A DNA stretch of 64,000 bases from Nitrospina sp052156635 (GCF_052156635.1 NZ_JBQKUO010000003.1:496001-560000); one strand, 5' to 3'. Shown: positions 26,635-36,681, counted from the first letter of the stretch. A program made the numbers and translations. Notes: a model not told the origin generated them from the sequence alone.

Positions 26635-28344
26635 GTGGAAATTGTATTCCAAAATCCCACCATAAATAACCCTTTGGTCAGTTTCATTCTTCTTGATTGG
26701 ACCTGTCGGGAAAGTTTTCATTTTCTTCATTACATTAACAACCAGACGGTTGCCCGGCCGAAATATGAAGTAATCTGGATCGAATATTACACCCGCCGCC
26801 CCCAAGAGCTTAAAAAGCAGTTGGAAAAATCATTGAACGCCAAAAACCATCCCCTGATGGATCAGTGGATTGTGTTGGATATACCTGAAGATGTTTATTA
26901 TCACAAACACTTGATGTACAACATCGGTATTGCACTAGCTCATGGAGACATCGTCACAATTTGCGATTCCGATGCAATCGTCCAAAACGATTTTGTGGAA
27001 ACCATCATTGGTGAGTTCGACAAAAATCCCAAAATTGCATTGCATATGGATGAAGTTCGTAATAACGACCGCAAGTTTTACCCATTCAATTATCCACCAC
27101 TAAAAGAGGTGTTGGGGAAAGGAGCAATCAATTATAAAGACGGCACAACCACTGGCTTGCTCGACAAAAAGGATCCCCTGCACACCCGAAATTATGGCGC
27201 GTGCATGTCCGCAAAACGTGAAGATCTTATCGCTATCGGTGGCGCAGATGAACACATCGACTATTTAGGGCATGTATGCGGCCCTTACGAGCTCACCTTC
27301 CGACTACAAAATTTCAAACGGAAAGAAATCTGGCACCCCAGTCACCTGCTGTATCATGTCTGGCATCCGGGCCAGGCTGGGGATAATAATTATGTAGGGC
27401 CACATGACGGCAAGCATATGTCAACCACCGCTCTGGAAGCTCTGACCTCAGGACGTGTTTTTCCTTATCAAGAGAACCGGGCTATTAAATCAGCGCGGAC
27501 AGGAGAAATCAAAACCCCAGAGGAATTTCGGAAACTGCTAATTGACCCGCATTATCTTAAAGTATGGTCTCAATCCAACCTGGCTCAATCCGAGAGCTTC
27601 ACATTCTGGAAGCAAGCTGAATTGCTAGAATCCATTAAAGACTACAACCTAGTTTCTTACGACAATGAGTATTTTGGCATCCCGCAGCGGCTTGGCCCAG
27701 TCGATTTCAGTTGTGAGGATCAGAAAATTCAACCAGGTATCATAAAAGGAAAGTCTTTGGATGAGGTCAAAAAGGCCCTCAAGAAAGTGCACATCCAGCG
27801 AAGGAAAGAGCAGTTTTGTTTATTAGATTTGTCAAAACATCAACAAAAATTTTGGGAATTTCCGGAGTTGATTGGCCGGTTCCATAATTACAATATCTTC
27901 GGTTATCAAAGCGAATTATATGGTCTCCCCCAATATCTCAGGATTCCCCTAAAAGAATTTGTATCTTTTAAAAGTAATAAAGACGCGGTTTCTGCCAACG
28001 ACTTGAATTCCCTAAAAACCAAAATTCAAAAAGCCAGGGCTTTTCGGGCCACCGTTCGGTATCCCTTCCTATTTAAGCTGCTCGGCCCTGATTTGTATAT
28101 TCGTCTTTCAGATCTAAAAGCGAAATTGAGGCCCAAAGAATTTCTACCCTCTAGACAAAACCACTTGGTAGAGAGTCATGGTCATCTTAACATTCTAGAG
28201 CACGATGGTTTTTATTTCGCTGTCCCGCAATACCTCGGCGCCATTGATTTATGTGATCCCCGGCACCGCAACCATCCTGAAATTTTAATCGGACCTAGCG
28301 TTGATCAATTGAAATCGGAAATCAACCGATCCCAAGATAGCTAA
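26635..28344 (+). CDS. GT2-type glycosyltransferase with three C-terminal YNIV/GLPQ repeats
   Basis: 569 residues. The N-terminal ~290 residues are a GT-A glycosyltransferase (VSFILLDWTCRESF, VTICDSDAIV with the DxD motif at about 111-113, and RNYGACMSAKREDLIAIGG), about 60% identical by eye to the protein at 46462-47922. The rest contains three divergent copies of a short domain at about residues 330-385, 411-465 and 509-565, with cores YNLVSYDNEYFGIPQRLG, YNIFGYQSELYGLPQYL and LNILEHDGFYFAVPQYLG. The GTG start has AAAGG upstream and matches the paralogue's start. The domain's job is unknown; an accessory binding role is only a guess. Confidence 0.8.
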   Translation: MEIVFQNPTINNPLVSFILLDWTCRESFHFLHYINNQTVARPKYEVIWIEYYTRRPQELKKQLEKSLNAKNHPLMDQWIVLDIPEDVYYHKHLMYNIGIALAHGDIVTICDSDAIVQNDFVETIIGEFDKNPKIALHMDEVRNNDRKFYPFNYPPLKEVLGKGAINYKDGTTTGLLDKKDPLHTRNYGACMSAKREDLIAIGGADEHIDYLGHVCGPYELTFRLQNFKRKEIWHPSHLLYHVWHPGQAGDNNYVGPHDGKHMSTTALEALTSGRVFPYQENRAIKSARTGEIKTPEEFRKLLIDPHYLKVWSQSNLAQSESFTFWKQAELLESIKDYNLVSYDNEYFGIPQRLGPVDFSCEDQKIQPGIIKGKSLDEVKKALKKVHIQRRKEQFCLLDLSKHQQKFWEFPELIGRFHNYNIFGYQSELYGLPQYLRIPLKEFVSFKSNKDAVSANDLNSLKTKIQKARAFRATVRYPFLFKLLGPDLYIRLSDLKAKLRPKEFLPSRQNHLVESHGHLNILEHDGFYFAVPQYLGAIDLCDPRHRNHPEILIGPSVDQLKSEINRSQDS

Positions 28345-28398
28345 AAGTCTCTTCACTAAATTTTAAAAATCCCTACAATTTGGTGGATACAAGAGTAT

Positions 28399-30456
28399 TT
28401 AATATAGTCGCCCTGGTGTTAGAAAGGCTTTCCGGAAGAACCAAAAGAACGGATTTTTAATTAAAATTTGTTTGCGATCAATTTTCCGTTTCACTTCATG
28501 AACGTTGGGCGCCCATACCAAACCGAGCCAATTGAATCTTTCCCTGCATACCAAATGATAGGTGTTCATCGGACCCAAGCACAGCGGCAAACCGTAATAC
28601 TGGCCTAACCAGCGAACAATGTTATAGCTTTTGTATTCCTCCAGAACAGCGTCATCCCTCAAATATTTGTGTTCATGTAAAACCATGTCGCTGTAAAAAT
28701 TTTCATGCTGATCCAGATCCAGCTCTCCCGCTTTAATGCAGAATATAAAATATTCGCAGCCGTGACAAACCTCTGTCCGATGCTGAATGTGTTCTCGAAT
28801 ATTACGCGCCCTCTTGCCAAACCAGATATCCACCAACTGTTCTTCATAAATATTTCCGACAACAAACTGGCTGCATAATTGGACATCGCCGTTGTGCAAA
28901 ATACGTAAAGCTTTGAAGGGCGACCGACATGCCACAGACATGCCTGGATAGGATCCACTCTGAAAATAATTTCGCACATCGAACGGCAAGCGGGCCCCGG
29001 GGTGGACTGAACGCACACAACCACCCTTGAACAATTCCGGATGGTCTCGGCGTAACGAAAAATCGTGATTAAGCGCAGCCCCACTTAATGTTATTCTGTA
29101 TTTGTTTTTAATGATCATCGCCGCCGCCCTTTCCACCTTCTCGATCACCGTTTCCATATTTGGACTCAACGACTCCCCACGCAGTAACGAATTGTCGTCC
29201 CGTAACACCATTGCAATCAGGCCCAGATGATCCATACCCATCCCTTCCCAAAATGCCACTGCCTCTTCCAGCTCATCCAGATTGCTGCGCATCAGCGTGT
29301 AATTGACCGCGAAGTACGCGTCGGGATTGGTCACCGCCTGCTTGAACGCGCCAATACGCGCGAGGGTCGTCTCGTAATCCGCGCGGCGGCGAATGCGTTC
29401 GTACGTTTCTTTACGGATGCCATCGAAGGAGATCACCACGCTGCGCCAGTCCGCGTCGCAAAGGCGGTCGATCACCCGCGGCGTGAACAGCGTGCCATTG
29501 GTGATGAGGTCGAGTTTCATATTGAGCGCACACAGGCCTTCGATGATGTCCGCAAACTGCGGGTGCGCCATCGGTTCGTAATTGTAGCCAAACGACACCC
29601 ATCGGCCTTCTAGTCCGCGGAGGTTTTTGATAAAATTGGGTTCCAGTCGCGCCTCCGATAACTGTTGGTAACTAACATGGCACTGAATGCAACGAAGATT
29701 ACAAGTATAGGTCGGTTCGATCTCGATGAACTCCGGCAGGGCGAGCTCGGTAAGTGGGGCGTGAGCAAAAAGTTTGGGACTTTCTGGTGCATCGACAAAA
29801 TCCATAGAGTTGCCGGAACCCGCCATCCTTGCCGCTAGTTCACGTCCGCGCAGCAATTCCGCTTCAATTTCATTGCGCGACGGACCAGCATCGACCAACT
29901 CCAACGCTTTTTCAAAATGCTCGATAGCTCGGGCAGCATTACCCATTTTTTGGTAACACCATCCCAGCAAACGATGGGCCTCCCGATAAGATCCCTCCCG
30001 GCTTGGTAAAGCCAGGTCAAAAATTCCCAGAGCTAATTCGATAGCTCGGCCCAATTCGTTAGGATCCTCATCCTGGCAGGCGAAATGGTAGGAACACCAT
30101 GCAAGACCCCGCAAGATTTCTTGTTCAGAGTAGGGATCTTCTAGATCAGGGTGTTGCAGAGCAAGCTCCCAGTCTTTTTGTGCAGCTTTAAAATCTTGAT
30201 TTTGAAAGTTTATCCAACCATGAACACGCAAGGATAATGGGTGGTGGGGGTTGCGACCCAAAACCTCTTCCAGTCGTTTATTTGCTTCCCATAGATTGCC
30301 AGATAGAAATAAAGCATGGCCTAAATGGCCCAGGACATCAAGGCTTTGAGGAGACTCTTCCGCCGCCAGTTCCAAATTGTTTACTGCTTCTATATAACGA
30401 CCAAACTTTAAGGCATTTAAACCTAAAGCAAGCGGACTTTGGTCAAAACTGTTCAC
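28399..30456 (-). CDS. TPR-radical SAM/SPASM protein with C-terminal YNIV/GLPQ domain
   Basis: 685 residues. Residues ~1-210 are TPR-like helical repeats (AIEHFEKALELVD among them). A radical SAM domain follows with EIEPTYTCNLRCIQCHVSYQ (CxxxCxxC) and ITNGTLFT. A SPASM-like cysteine-rich region (CRSPFKALRILHNGDVQLCSQF, CHGCEYFIFC) comes next. Last is one YNIV/GLPQ domain (about 28477-28650) with YNIVRWLGQYYGLPLCLG. It is a paralogue of the protein at 38777, which lacks the TPR part and the extra domain. The DNA coding for the SAM core (about 29270-29620) is more GC-rich than the rest. The GTG start has GGTGG before it. Confidence 0.85.
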   Translation of the reverse strand: MNSFDQSPLALGLNALKFGRYIEAVNNLELAAEESPQSLDVLGHLGHALFLSGNLWEANKRLEEVLGRNPHHPLSLRVHGWINFQNQDFKAAQKDWELALQHPDLEDPYSEQEILRGLAWCSYHFACQDEDPNELGRAIELALGIFDLALPSREGSYREAHRLLGWCYQKMGNAARAIEHFEKALELVDAGPSRNEIEAELLRGRELAARMAGSGNSMDFVDAPESPKLFAHAPLTELALPEFIEIEPTYTCNLRCIQCHVSYQQLSEARLEPNFIKNLRGLEGRWVSFGYNYEPMAHPQFADIIEGLCALNMKLDLITNGTLFTPRVIDRLCDADWRSVVISFDGIRKETYERIRRRADYETTLARIGAFKQAVTNPDAYFAVNYTLMRSNLDELEEAVAFWEGMGMDHLGLIAMVLRDDNSLLRGESLSPNMETVIEKVERAAAMIIKNKYRITLSGAALNHDFSLRRDHPELFKGGCVRSVHPGARLPFDVRNYFQSGSYPGMSVACRSPFKALRILHNGDVQLCSQFVVGNIYEEQLVDIWFGKRARNIREHIQHRTEVCHGCEYFIFCIKAGELDLDQHENFYSDMVLHEHKYLRDDAVLEEYKSYNIVRWLGQYYGLPLCLGPMNTYHLVCRERFNWLGLVWAPNVHEVKRKIDRKQILIKNPFFWFFRKAFLTPGRLY

Positions 30457-30851
30457 AACCCACCATCGAAAAATGAAACCACGCTCTACCTTTTTTGGAC
30501 AAGAATAAAAGTGGACAAATTTAATTATATTTCAATAAGATACTGGAAACCCTTCACCTTTTTTCAAAATACGAATTAAGCCTCCTACTTCTCAATGTTT
30601 CTCCAAGATCCAGAGGGCCTAACAGAGCAAGTTATAAAAATAAAAACCCCGATTAAGATTTAAACCCAGAATAATCGAATTCCTATCCACTTTATTTTCC
30701 ATATGGTTATAGGTTTTGCACCTTGCACTGATCCCTTATGTTTAATACTATTCATATCAAATTCATAAATATAGAGTTTACGAATTATCTAATGTTAACT
30801 TTTTTTGACAATTTTACTCCCTTCTAGAGCAAAAGGTCACCATGCCCCCAA
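30457..30851. other. AT-rich divergent intergenic region
   Basis: About 395 bases between the minus-strand radical SAM gene and the Wzm/Wzt genes. It presumably holds promoters for both directions. TTGACA occurs at 30805-30810 but without a good -10 at the right distance. No RNA gene or repeat is seen. Confidence 0.45.
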
Positions 30852-31691
30852 ATGGAACACTTCTTTAATATGAACGCCTTAATTTCCACATTAACTTCCT
30901 TTAGAAATTTATTTATCAAAATCTATACCCATAGGGAAGTTATTAAAAGCATGGTGGGTCAAGAGCTAAAAGATCGGTATATAAATACAATAGGAGGGTT
31001 GGTCTGGGCCTTGATTCATCCTTTTCTTGTTGTTTTTACTTACTGGTTTGTATTTTCCGTGGGATTTCGTGTGACGGTCCCAGGAGATGTACCATTTATT
31101 GTTGTTTTTTTATGTGGTTTCATCCCGTGGATGATTTTTAGCGAATCCCTCTCAGCAAATACAAATATTTTATTGACCCAGTCCCACCTTATTACAAAAA
31201 CTGTTTTCCCAACCGAGATCCTTCCACTTATTCCCCTCTTATTATCATTAGTAAGTCATTTTGTCCTTCTACTGTTTTTTCTAATGATCATGATCATATC
31301 GGGTATTAATTTTTCCATATACAATTTTCAATTTATTTACTATCTATTTGCATTATCTATTTTTCTAATTGGATTAAGTTGGTTACTTTCGTCTATTAAT
31401 ATTTTTTTTAGAGATTTAGGGCAAATTGTAAAAGCAATTCTTCCATTATGGTTTTGGCTAACTCCAATTGTCTGGATGAAAAGCATGATTCCAGAGAAAT
31501 ACCATTTATTTATCGATCTCAATCCACTTTTTTACATTGTGGAGGGATATAGGCAATCTTTTATTTATCATGCACCCTTTTGGCAAGATTTAAGACTAGG
31601 GGCTTATTTTTGGAGCTGCACCTTATTTATTTTCCTCTTAGGGGGACTGATCTTCAAAAAATTAAAGCCTGAATTTCCAGAGGTCTTATAG
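30852..31691 (+). CDS. wzm: ABC-2 type polysaccharide export permease (Wzm/TagG type)
   Basis: 279 residues with six hydrophobic helices. The N-terminal cytoplasmic segment REVIKSMVGQELKDRY(I) and GGLVWALIHPFLVVFTYWFVFSVGF are typical of Wzm/TagG permeases, as is LNPLFYIVEGYRQSF near the end. Together with the next gene it forms an ABC exporter that moves lipid-linked polysaccharide across the inner membrane. ATG 30852 is used; Met codon 30870 is an alternative. The Wzt-type gene starts four bases after the stop. Confidence 0.9.
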   Translation: MEHFFNMNALISTLTSFRNLFIKIYTHREVIKSMVGQELKDRYINTIGGLVWALIHPFLVVFTYWFVFSVGFRVTVPGDVPFIVVFLCGFIPWMIFSESLSANTNILLTQSHLITKTVFPTEILPLIPLLLSLVSHFVLLLFFLMIMIISGINFSIYNFQFIYYLFALSIFLIGLSWLLSSINIFFRDLGQIVKAILPLWFWLTPIVWMKSMIPEKYHLFIDLNPLFYIVEGYRQSFIYHAPFWQDLRLGAYFWSCTLFIFLLGGLIFKKLKPEFPEVL

Positions 31692-31695
31692 ACAA

Positions 31696-33096
31696 ATGAC
31701 AGATCAAATTGCCATTTCCGTTAAAAATGTCTCCAAAAAATACCGCCTGTTTAATTCACCTAAAGAAAGATTTTGGGAAGCCCTTCATCCATTTAGGAAA
31801 ATATACCATCGAGAATTTTGGGCTTTAAAAGAAATCAGCCTAGAGATCCCCAAGGGAGCAACGGTGGGCATAATCGGGCGGAACGGTTCTGGCAAAACCA
31901 CCCTCCTTCAAATTATTTGCTCAATTTTAAAACCCACAATTGGATCAGTGGAAATACAAGGCTCGATAGGAATGCTTTTATCCTTAGGGGCCGGCCTAAA
32001 CCCAAATTTTACCGGTCGGGAAAATGTGCGTTTGAAGGGAATGTTATTGGGTCTGTCAATCAAACAGATCAATGAAAAAATCCCAGAAATTGAGGAGTTT
32101 GCTGATATCGGGCAATTTTTCGATCAACCACTCAAAACATATTCTGCAGGCATGATGTTACGTTTGGCTTTTTCAATAGTCACTACCATTCACCCTGACA
32201 TTCTCATTATTGATGAAATCATCGCCGTAGGAGACGCCAAGTTTAAGCAAAAATGTTACCAGAAATTTCGCAATTACCAGGAAGCAGGAAAAACTATCCT
32301 TCTGACCACACATGACAACAACGCCATCCTAAAACATTGCAATCATGCATTACTTCTAGATAGCGGCAACCTAATTAGCACAGGTGAACCAAAGGACATT
32401 GTTAATCAGTACTTAAATATTCTTGAAGGGAAATCTTCAGGAGATATTTCTACTTCTGCAAAAAACAGTCATTTAAAAGATAGGTCTTATCGGAACACTT
32501 CAAGCCCAAACCAAGAAAAAAAGCTACCGGAAATACTTAATCAATTTTTTAGAGAAATTCCCGATCAGGATAATTGCCCAACTCGCAACTCCTACAACAA
32601 AAATGAAACACGGAAACCATTCTATAAAGCGGAAATCATAGACTATTTAATTGTCTGCGATAATAACTTCGATCCTCTTAGCATTGCCTCTGGAAAAAAG
32701 ATAGAGGTATACATCAAAGCTAGGTTCCATGAACTTGTAGAATTCCCACTTATGGGTGTGGCCATTAGAACTGTTGATGGAATATTGATTTATGGATTTA
32801 ATTCTTTTTACACAAAGGGTGATCTTTCCAAGGCAAACGCTGGTGACGTTAAACTTGGGAAAATTACCTTATCGTTGAAGCTAAATAGCGGCGACTATTT
32901 TTTAGATTTAGGAGTTGACCTTAAAGAAAATGAAGGTTCACCGGGCTATATAAATTTAGATCGAAGATCTTATGTGGCTCACTTAAACATCATAGAACGT
33001 AATAAATTTTTCGGATTGGCTGATTTGGGCGGCAATTTCCAAGAAATTTCCAAAAATGAGATTTACCCCATTTGCAAACAGGAAAACTCATTTTAA
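31696..33096 (+). CDS. wzt: ABC-type polysaccharide export ATPase with Wzt-type C-terminal domain
   Basis: 466 residues. The ATPase part (about 1-250) has Walker A GRNGSGKTT, signature YSAGMMLRLAFS and Walker B ILIIDEIIAVGD, the usual Wzt/TagH form. A linker of low complexity follows. The last ~150 residues (AEIIDYLIVCDNNFDPLSIASG, LNSGDYFLDLGVD) match the beta-sandwich carbohydrate-binding C-terminal domain of Wzt, which recognises the capped polymer. Such systems export a fully polymerised O-antigen. Its partner is the permease just upstream. Confidence 0.9.
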   Translation: MTDQIAISVKNVSKKYRLFNSPKERFWEALHPFRKIYHREFWALKEISLEIPKGATVGIIGRNGSGKTTLLQIICSILKPTIGSVEIQGSIGMLLSLGAGLNPNFTGRENVRLKGMLLGLSIKQINEKIPEIEEFADIGQFFDQPLKTYSAGMMLRLAFSIVTTIHPDILIIDEIIAVGDAKFKQKCYQKFRNYQEAGKTILLTTHDNNAILKHCNHALLLDSGNLISTGEPKDIVNQYLNILEGKSSGDISTSAKNSHLKDRSYRNTSSPNQEKKLPEILNQFFREIPDQDNCPTRNSYNKNETRKPFYKAEIIDYLIVCDNNFDPLSIASGKKIEVYIKARFHELVEFPLMGVAIRTVDGILIYGFNSFYTKGDLSKANAGDVKLGKITLSLKLNSGDYFLDLGVDLKENEGSPGYINLDRRSYVAHLNIIERNKFFGLADLGGNFQEISKNEIYPICKQENSF

Positions 33097-35047
33097 AGCT
33101 GTCTCTACATCAAATAAAGCTATTGGATTAGATAAACCAGACTTTAATTTTTTTGCCCCATTTTTTATGCACTTAAATAAAACGGATGCACAATTTATAA
33201 TTGAAAGGCTGCTTGGGCAAGAACCCATAAATTTCATGCTTCGCTCTTTTTATCAGACAACTCTTAAAAACAGGGATATATCCCAAAAACTCCTTAATAT
33301 TGCTTTCTCAAAAAACACAAAAGATCACAAGCATATATCCTCACTTTTACTTGAGACCGCCCGTCACCCACAAAACTTAAATTTAATTGAAGAGCCAAAA
33401 ATTTTCAAAATCCTGGTGGAACTCCAAAAAGAGAAAATCAAGAAGTCTTTAAAACCAAGCCGCAAGATCATTGCGGTATACCATCCCGAATGCGCATACA
33501 GGGGACAAACGGGAGACATCATTAAAAAGGCAAAAAGGGCTCAATATAATTCAATTATTTTTGTTGGCACCATTTGCAATGATGCGATCGAAAATGAAAA
33601 TAATGTTTATTATGGCGGCCACGGGATCATTAAATTTATGGATTTTGTCCATTTATTTATTTGTGCCACCTTCGCACACAATTTACCTAAAACTTCCAAA
33701 AGGGTTTATTTCGTACACGACATTCAAGATAGTCTGGTCTCTAAAGAAGAAAAGGTTCTGCAAAATATTTTAAATTATGATTATTATTTTTTACCCTCCC
33801 CCCTAGTTCTTAATAGAGTCAAAAATCAAATTGCCACCGCTCATGAAAGAGGCATCTTAAAAGAAGCCAAGACTATTTGCTTAATAAAAGGGGGATATAT
33901 AAAATTAGATAAAAACCTAGAAAATTTTCAAAAATATAAATGCGAAGAAAAGGTAATTATTCACGCACCAACAGTCATCGACCCTGACATTGAAGACTTT
34001 GTTTCTCTCCCCTTGCACAGCCAAAAAATTATCCAAACCCTTCTAAATAAATTTCCAGATTTCAAAATAATTTTTCGACCACACCCTCACACCCTAAACT
34101 CCTCACAGGTAAAACAAATTTCAAAGGAATTTAAAAACAACCCTAATTTTATTTTTGACAACCATCCCAGTTCGTACATGATCAATTATTCAAAGTCCGC
34201 ACTTATGGTTACGGATCTATCAGGGACCGCATTCACTTACGCCTTCACAACCTTAAGGCCCGTAGTATTTTTTTCCCATAACGAAGCAAAACTTTTAGAA
34301 AAATTTGGTGGCTTTGGCTACATCCAACATCGAGATGTTATAGGTCAAATCGCCAAGGATTTAGATGAACTTGTTTCAAGCACTAAATACCTTTTACTGA
34401 ATCATAAAAAGTTACAAACCAAAATAAAAGATTATAGAGACAATCAAATCTATAACCTTGGAAAATCGGAAGACTATTTTATTAATAATTTAGGCTTTTT
34501 TTTAGACAACAAACATAATGAGGATTGGGAATATTTAAACCTTCGGCCCTCCCCCCCCTACTTGATTGAGGAAGGATACAAAGAATTCAATATAGTTTCA
34601 TATCTAGGCAAATATTATGGTTTACCTCAAAGCCTGGGGGATATCGACCTTGAACAATTTGATTTTAACGACCCTAACACTAACAAAAATATTTTTATTG
34701 GTGAATCATGTGATGAAATTAAAGGATATATAAACATCCTTCATCAACTTGAATGCAAAAATCCCTCCAAAGAAATTCTTACAGCTATTACCAATGATCT
34801 CAAAACTATTTTCCATAAAATTAGTGAGATTACGGACCAGCAAGAAAATCTAAATATGCAACTTCACTCCATTAACCAGGTCCTGAAGGAAGAGGGGCGG
34901 GATTTAGTGACTTTGGTGCAACAAATATACCTTCAAAACCAGCAAACCACCCGTCTGGTTGAACAAAGCATAGACAGAGATAGAGCCATTTCCAATATAT
35001 TGGATAAACTTAAAGAAATAAAAGAACAATTAAAAAACCAAGGCTAA
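33056..35047 (+). CDS. CDP-glycerol-transferase-like GT-B protein with YNIV/GLPQ domain and coiled coil
   Basis: 663 residues if the first ATG is used, or 626 if ATG 33167 is used; the first overlaps wzt by 41 bases and neither has a good ribosome site. The core resembles polyol-phosphate transferases of the TagF/TagB class (HAPTVIDPD, IIFRPHPHT, MVTDLSGTAFTYAFTTLRPVVFF). A YNIV/GLPQ domain lies at about 34558-34740 (FNIVSYLGKYYGLPQSLG). The last ~90 residues are a predicted coiled coil (QQENLNMQLHSINQVLKEEG). It is a paralogue of the 44566 gene. Likely function: building a polyol-phosphate polymer for export by Wzm/Wzt; this is inferred. Confidence 0.8.
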   Translation: MRFTPFANRKTHFKAVSTSNKAIGLDKPDFNFFAPFFMHLNKTDAQFIIERLLGQEPINFMLRSFYQTTLKNRDISQKLLNIAFSKNTKDHKHISSLLLETARHPQNLNLIEEPKIFKILVELQKEKIKKSLKPSRKIIAVYHPECAYRGQTGDIIKKAKRAQYNSIIFVGTICNDAIENENNVYYGGHGIIKFMDFVHLFICATFAHNLPKTSKRVYFVHDIQDSLVSKEEKVLQNILNYDYYFLPSPLVLNRVKNQIATAHERGILKEAKTICLIKGGYIKLDKNLENFQKYKCEEKVIIHAPTVIDPDIEDFVSLPLHSQKIIQTLLNKFPDFKIIFRPHPHTLNSSQVKQISKEFKNNPNFIFDNHPSSYMINYSKSALMVTDLSGTAFTYAFTTLRPVVFFSHNEAKLLEKFGGFGYIQHRDVIGQIAKDLDELVSSTKYLLLNHKKLQTKIKDYRDNQIYNLGKSEDYFINNLGFFLDNKHNEDWEYLNLRPSPPYLIEEGYKEFNIVSYLGKYYGLPQSLGDIDLEQFDFNDPNTNKNIFIGESCDEIKGYINILHQLECKNPSKEILTAITNDLKTIFHKISEITDQQENLNMQLHSINQVLKEEGRDLVTLVQQIYLQNQQTTRLVEQSIDRDRAISNILDKLKEIKEQLKNQG

Positions 35048-35340
35048 AAATAGGACATAGCCTTAAATTTGTATTCAAACAAAAACGCTTGAATTGGGTT
35101 TCAAGAGCAGCTTTTAATCAAAGACTTTGCAAAAAGTAAAACCATAAGTGAGCGAACATCAAATTCTTCTCTATCAAGTTATTCTGTTTTTATCGCTCTT
35201 TGTTAAAGCCTTTTTAAAGAGTTGTTTTTTTATTAATTTTTAATAAATAACGCAGAATTTAGCTAGTACTTACCATAATGGAAGGAAGAATTTATCGTAA
35301 AACCATAAAACCCAATAATAAATCTTAATTGGTGAGGAAA

Positions 35341-36105
35341 ATGGCTTCTAATCCACGATTAATTAAGGAATGGAGAGGGTTCAATATTGTTAAATTCCAA
35401 GATCATTATTGGGGGATACCACAATCGCTGGGAGATGTGGACTTAACCCAAAGTTCTTTCCAGCAGGTACCGTCTCTCCTAAAAGATAACTCCCCAGAAA
35501 AGGTGCGACATAAAATAGACGATCTTGTTGATGATCCCAATATTCCACTCTTGATAGAAGAGTGGAAAACTTACAATATCGTCAAATATCAAAAAAAATA
35601 CTGGGGGATACCACAATCGCTGGGAGATGTGGACTTAACCCAAAGTTCTTTCCAGCAGGTACCGTCTCTCCTAAAAGATAACTCCCCAGAAAAGGTGCGG
35701 CATAAAATAGACGACCTTGTTGATGATCCCAATATTCCACTCTTGATAGAAGAGTGGAATACTTACAATATCGTCAAATATCAGAAAAAATACTGGGGGA
35801 TACCACAATCGTTGGGAGATGTGGACTTAACCCAAAGTTCTTTCCAGCAGGTACCGTCTCTCCTAAAAGATAACTCCCCAGAAAAGGTGCGGCATAAAAT
35901 AGACGATCTTGTTGATGATCCCAATATTCCACTCTTGATAGAAGAGTGGAATACTTACAATATCGTCAAATACCAGAAAATATACTGGGCGATACCACAA
36001 TCGCTGGGAGATGTGGATTTAAATAACCTTGAAAATAATTCCCATTCATTAATTATTTCGGAAAAAAATCTGGAAAAACTAAAGGAGAGGATAACTCATA
36101 CTTAG
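35341..36105 (+). CDS. Protein made of four tandem YNIV/GLPQ repeats
   Basis: 254 residues, no signal peptide and no other domain. It is four tandem copies of the 64-residue unit with core NIVKYQKKYWGIPQSLGDVDL; the first is divergent at its N-terminal part and the fourth is cut short. The DNA period is exactly 192 bases and copies two to three differ at about four positions per unit. GGTGAGG precedes the ATG at 35341. It lies between the TagF-like gene and APS kinase. Nothing outside this island looks like it to me; the role is unknown, possibly a scaffold or a ligand-binding protein. Confidence 0.75.
   Translation: MASNPRLIKEWRGFNIVKFQDHYWGIPQSLGDVDLTQSSFQQVPSLLKDNSPEKVRHKIDDLVDDPNIPLLIEEWKTYNIVKYQKKYWGIPQSLGDVDLTQSSFQQVPSLLKDNSPEKVRHKIDDLVDDPNIPLLIEEWNTYNIVKYQKKYWGIPQSLGDVDLTQSSFQQVPSLLKDNSPEKVRHKIDDLVDDPNIPLLIEEWNTYNIVKYQKIYWAIPQSLGDVDLNNLENNSHSLIISEKNLEKLKERITHT
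35411..36018 (+). repeat. Tandem 192-bp in-frame repeats
   Basis: Three full units begin at 35411, 35603 and 35795 and a partial fourth at 35987. Units differ by about four bases per 192 when compared by eye, so the amplification is recent or kept uniform by recombination. The period is a multiple of three, so copy-number change would keep the frame. Confidence 0.9.
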
Positions 36106-36165
36106 TTAGAAGCTTCTTAAAATAAAATACTGAAAACAATATTTATTATCGATGTGGGTCTTAAA

Positions 36166-36681
36166 ATGGTCATTTGGCTTTTGGGTATTTCTGGTTCTGG
36201 CAAATCCACACTTGGCAAACGCCTAAAATTTTATTGCGATTCTATAGGAATTAATTCCTGGGTCATTGATGGAGATATCGTTAGGAATTTCTTCGACAAC
36301 GACTTGGGTTTTGAAAAAGCCGACCGCGTTCAAAATATAAAACGGATTTTGTTGGCTGCACATGCACTCTCTGAAAATGGAATTGTGCCCATTGTTTGCA
36401 ATATCTCCCCCTTTGAAGAATTAAGGTGCTTTGCTCGGAAAAAACTCAAAAATTATATACAGATTTATTTGAAAAAATCAGTAAATACCAGTCGCCAGGA
36501 GGATGTAAAAAAAATCTATCAACAACACATTGGTCGAACCCCCGTTGTTGGGGTTGACCTGGAGTTCGATGAACCCGGAAACAATGATTTGATTTTAGAT
36601 ATTGAGAATGAAACCGTTGATCAATCCTTTCAAAAAATTAAATCTTACTTGAAAATAAATCACCCGGGAATCTTCCAATGA
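36166..36681 (+). CDS. cysC: APS kinase (adenylylsulfate kinase)
   Basis: 171 residues. P-loop GISGSGKST lies at about residues 7-15, then VIDGDIVR, DLGFEKADRVQNIKR and NISPFEELR match the APS kinase signature. It phosphorylates adenosine 5'-phosphosulfate to PAPS, the usual sulfate donor. Its stop overlaps the ATG of the ATP sulfurylase gene (ATGA), so both steps of sulfate activation are coupled. ATG 36166 is used; GTG 36154 is an alternative. In a polysaccharide locus, PAPS could serve glycan sulfation, but I see no sulfotransferase gene in the window. Confidence 0.88.
   Translation: MVIWLLGISGSGKSTLGKRLKFYCDSIGINSWVIDGDIVRNFFDNDLGFEKADRVQNIKRILLAAHALSENGIVPIVCNISPFEELRCFARKKLKNYIQIYLKKSVNTSRQEDVKKIYQQHIGRTPVVGVDLEFDEPGNNDLILDIENETVDQSFQKIKSYLKINHPGIFQ

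Noticed and set aside
30805..30830. TTGACA upstream of the Wzm gene as a promoter
   Set aside because: No fitting -10 hexamer at 16-18 bases; AT-rich DNA gives many partial matches.
35411..36018. Regular 192-bp repeats considered as a CRISPR array
   Set aside because: Units are coding, contiguous without spacers, far too long and in frame with a protein.
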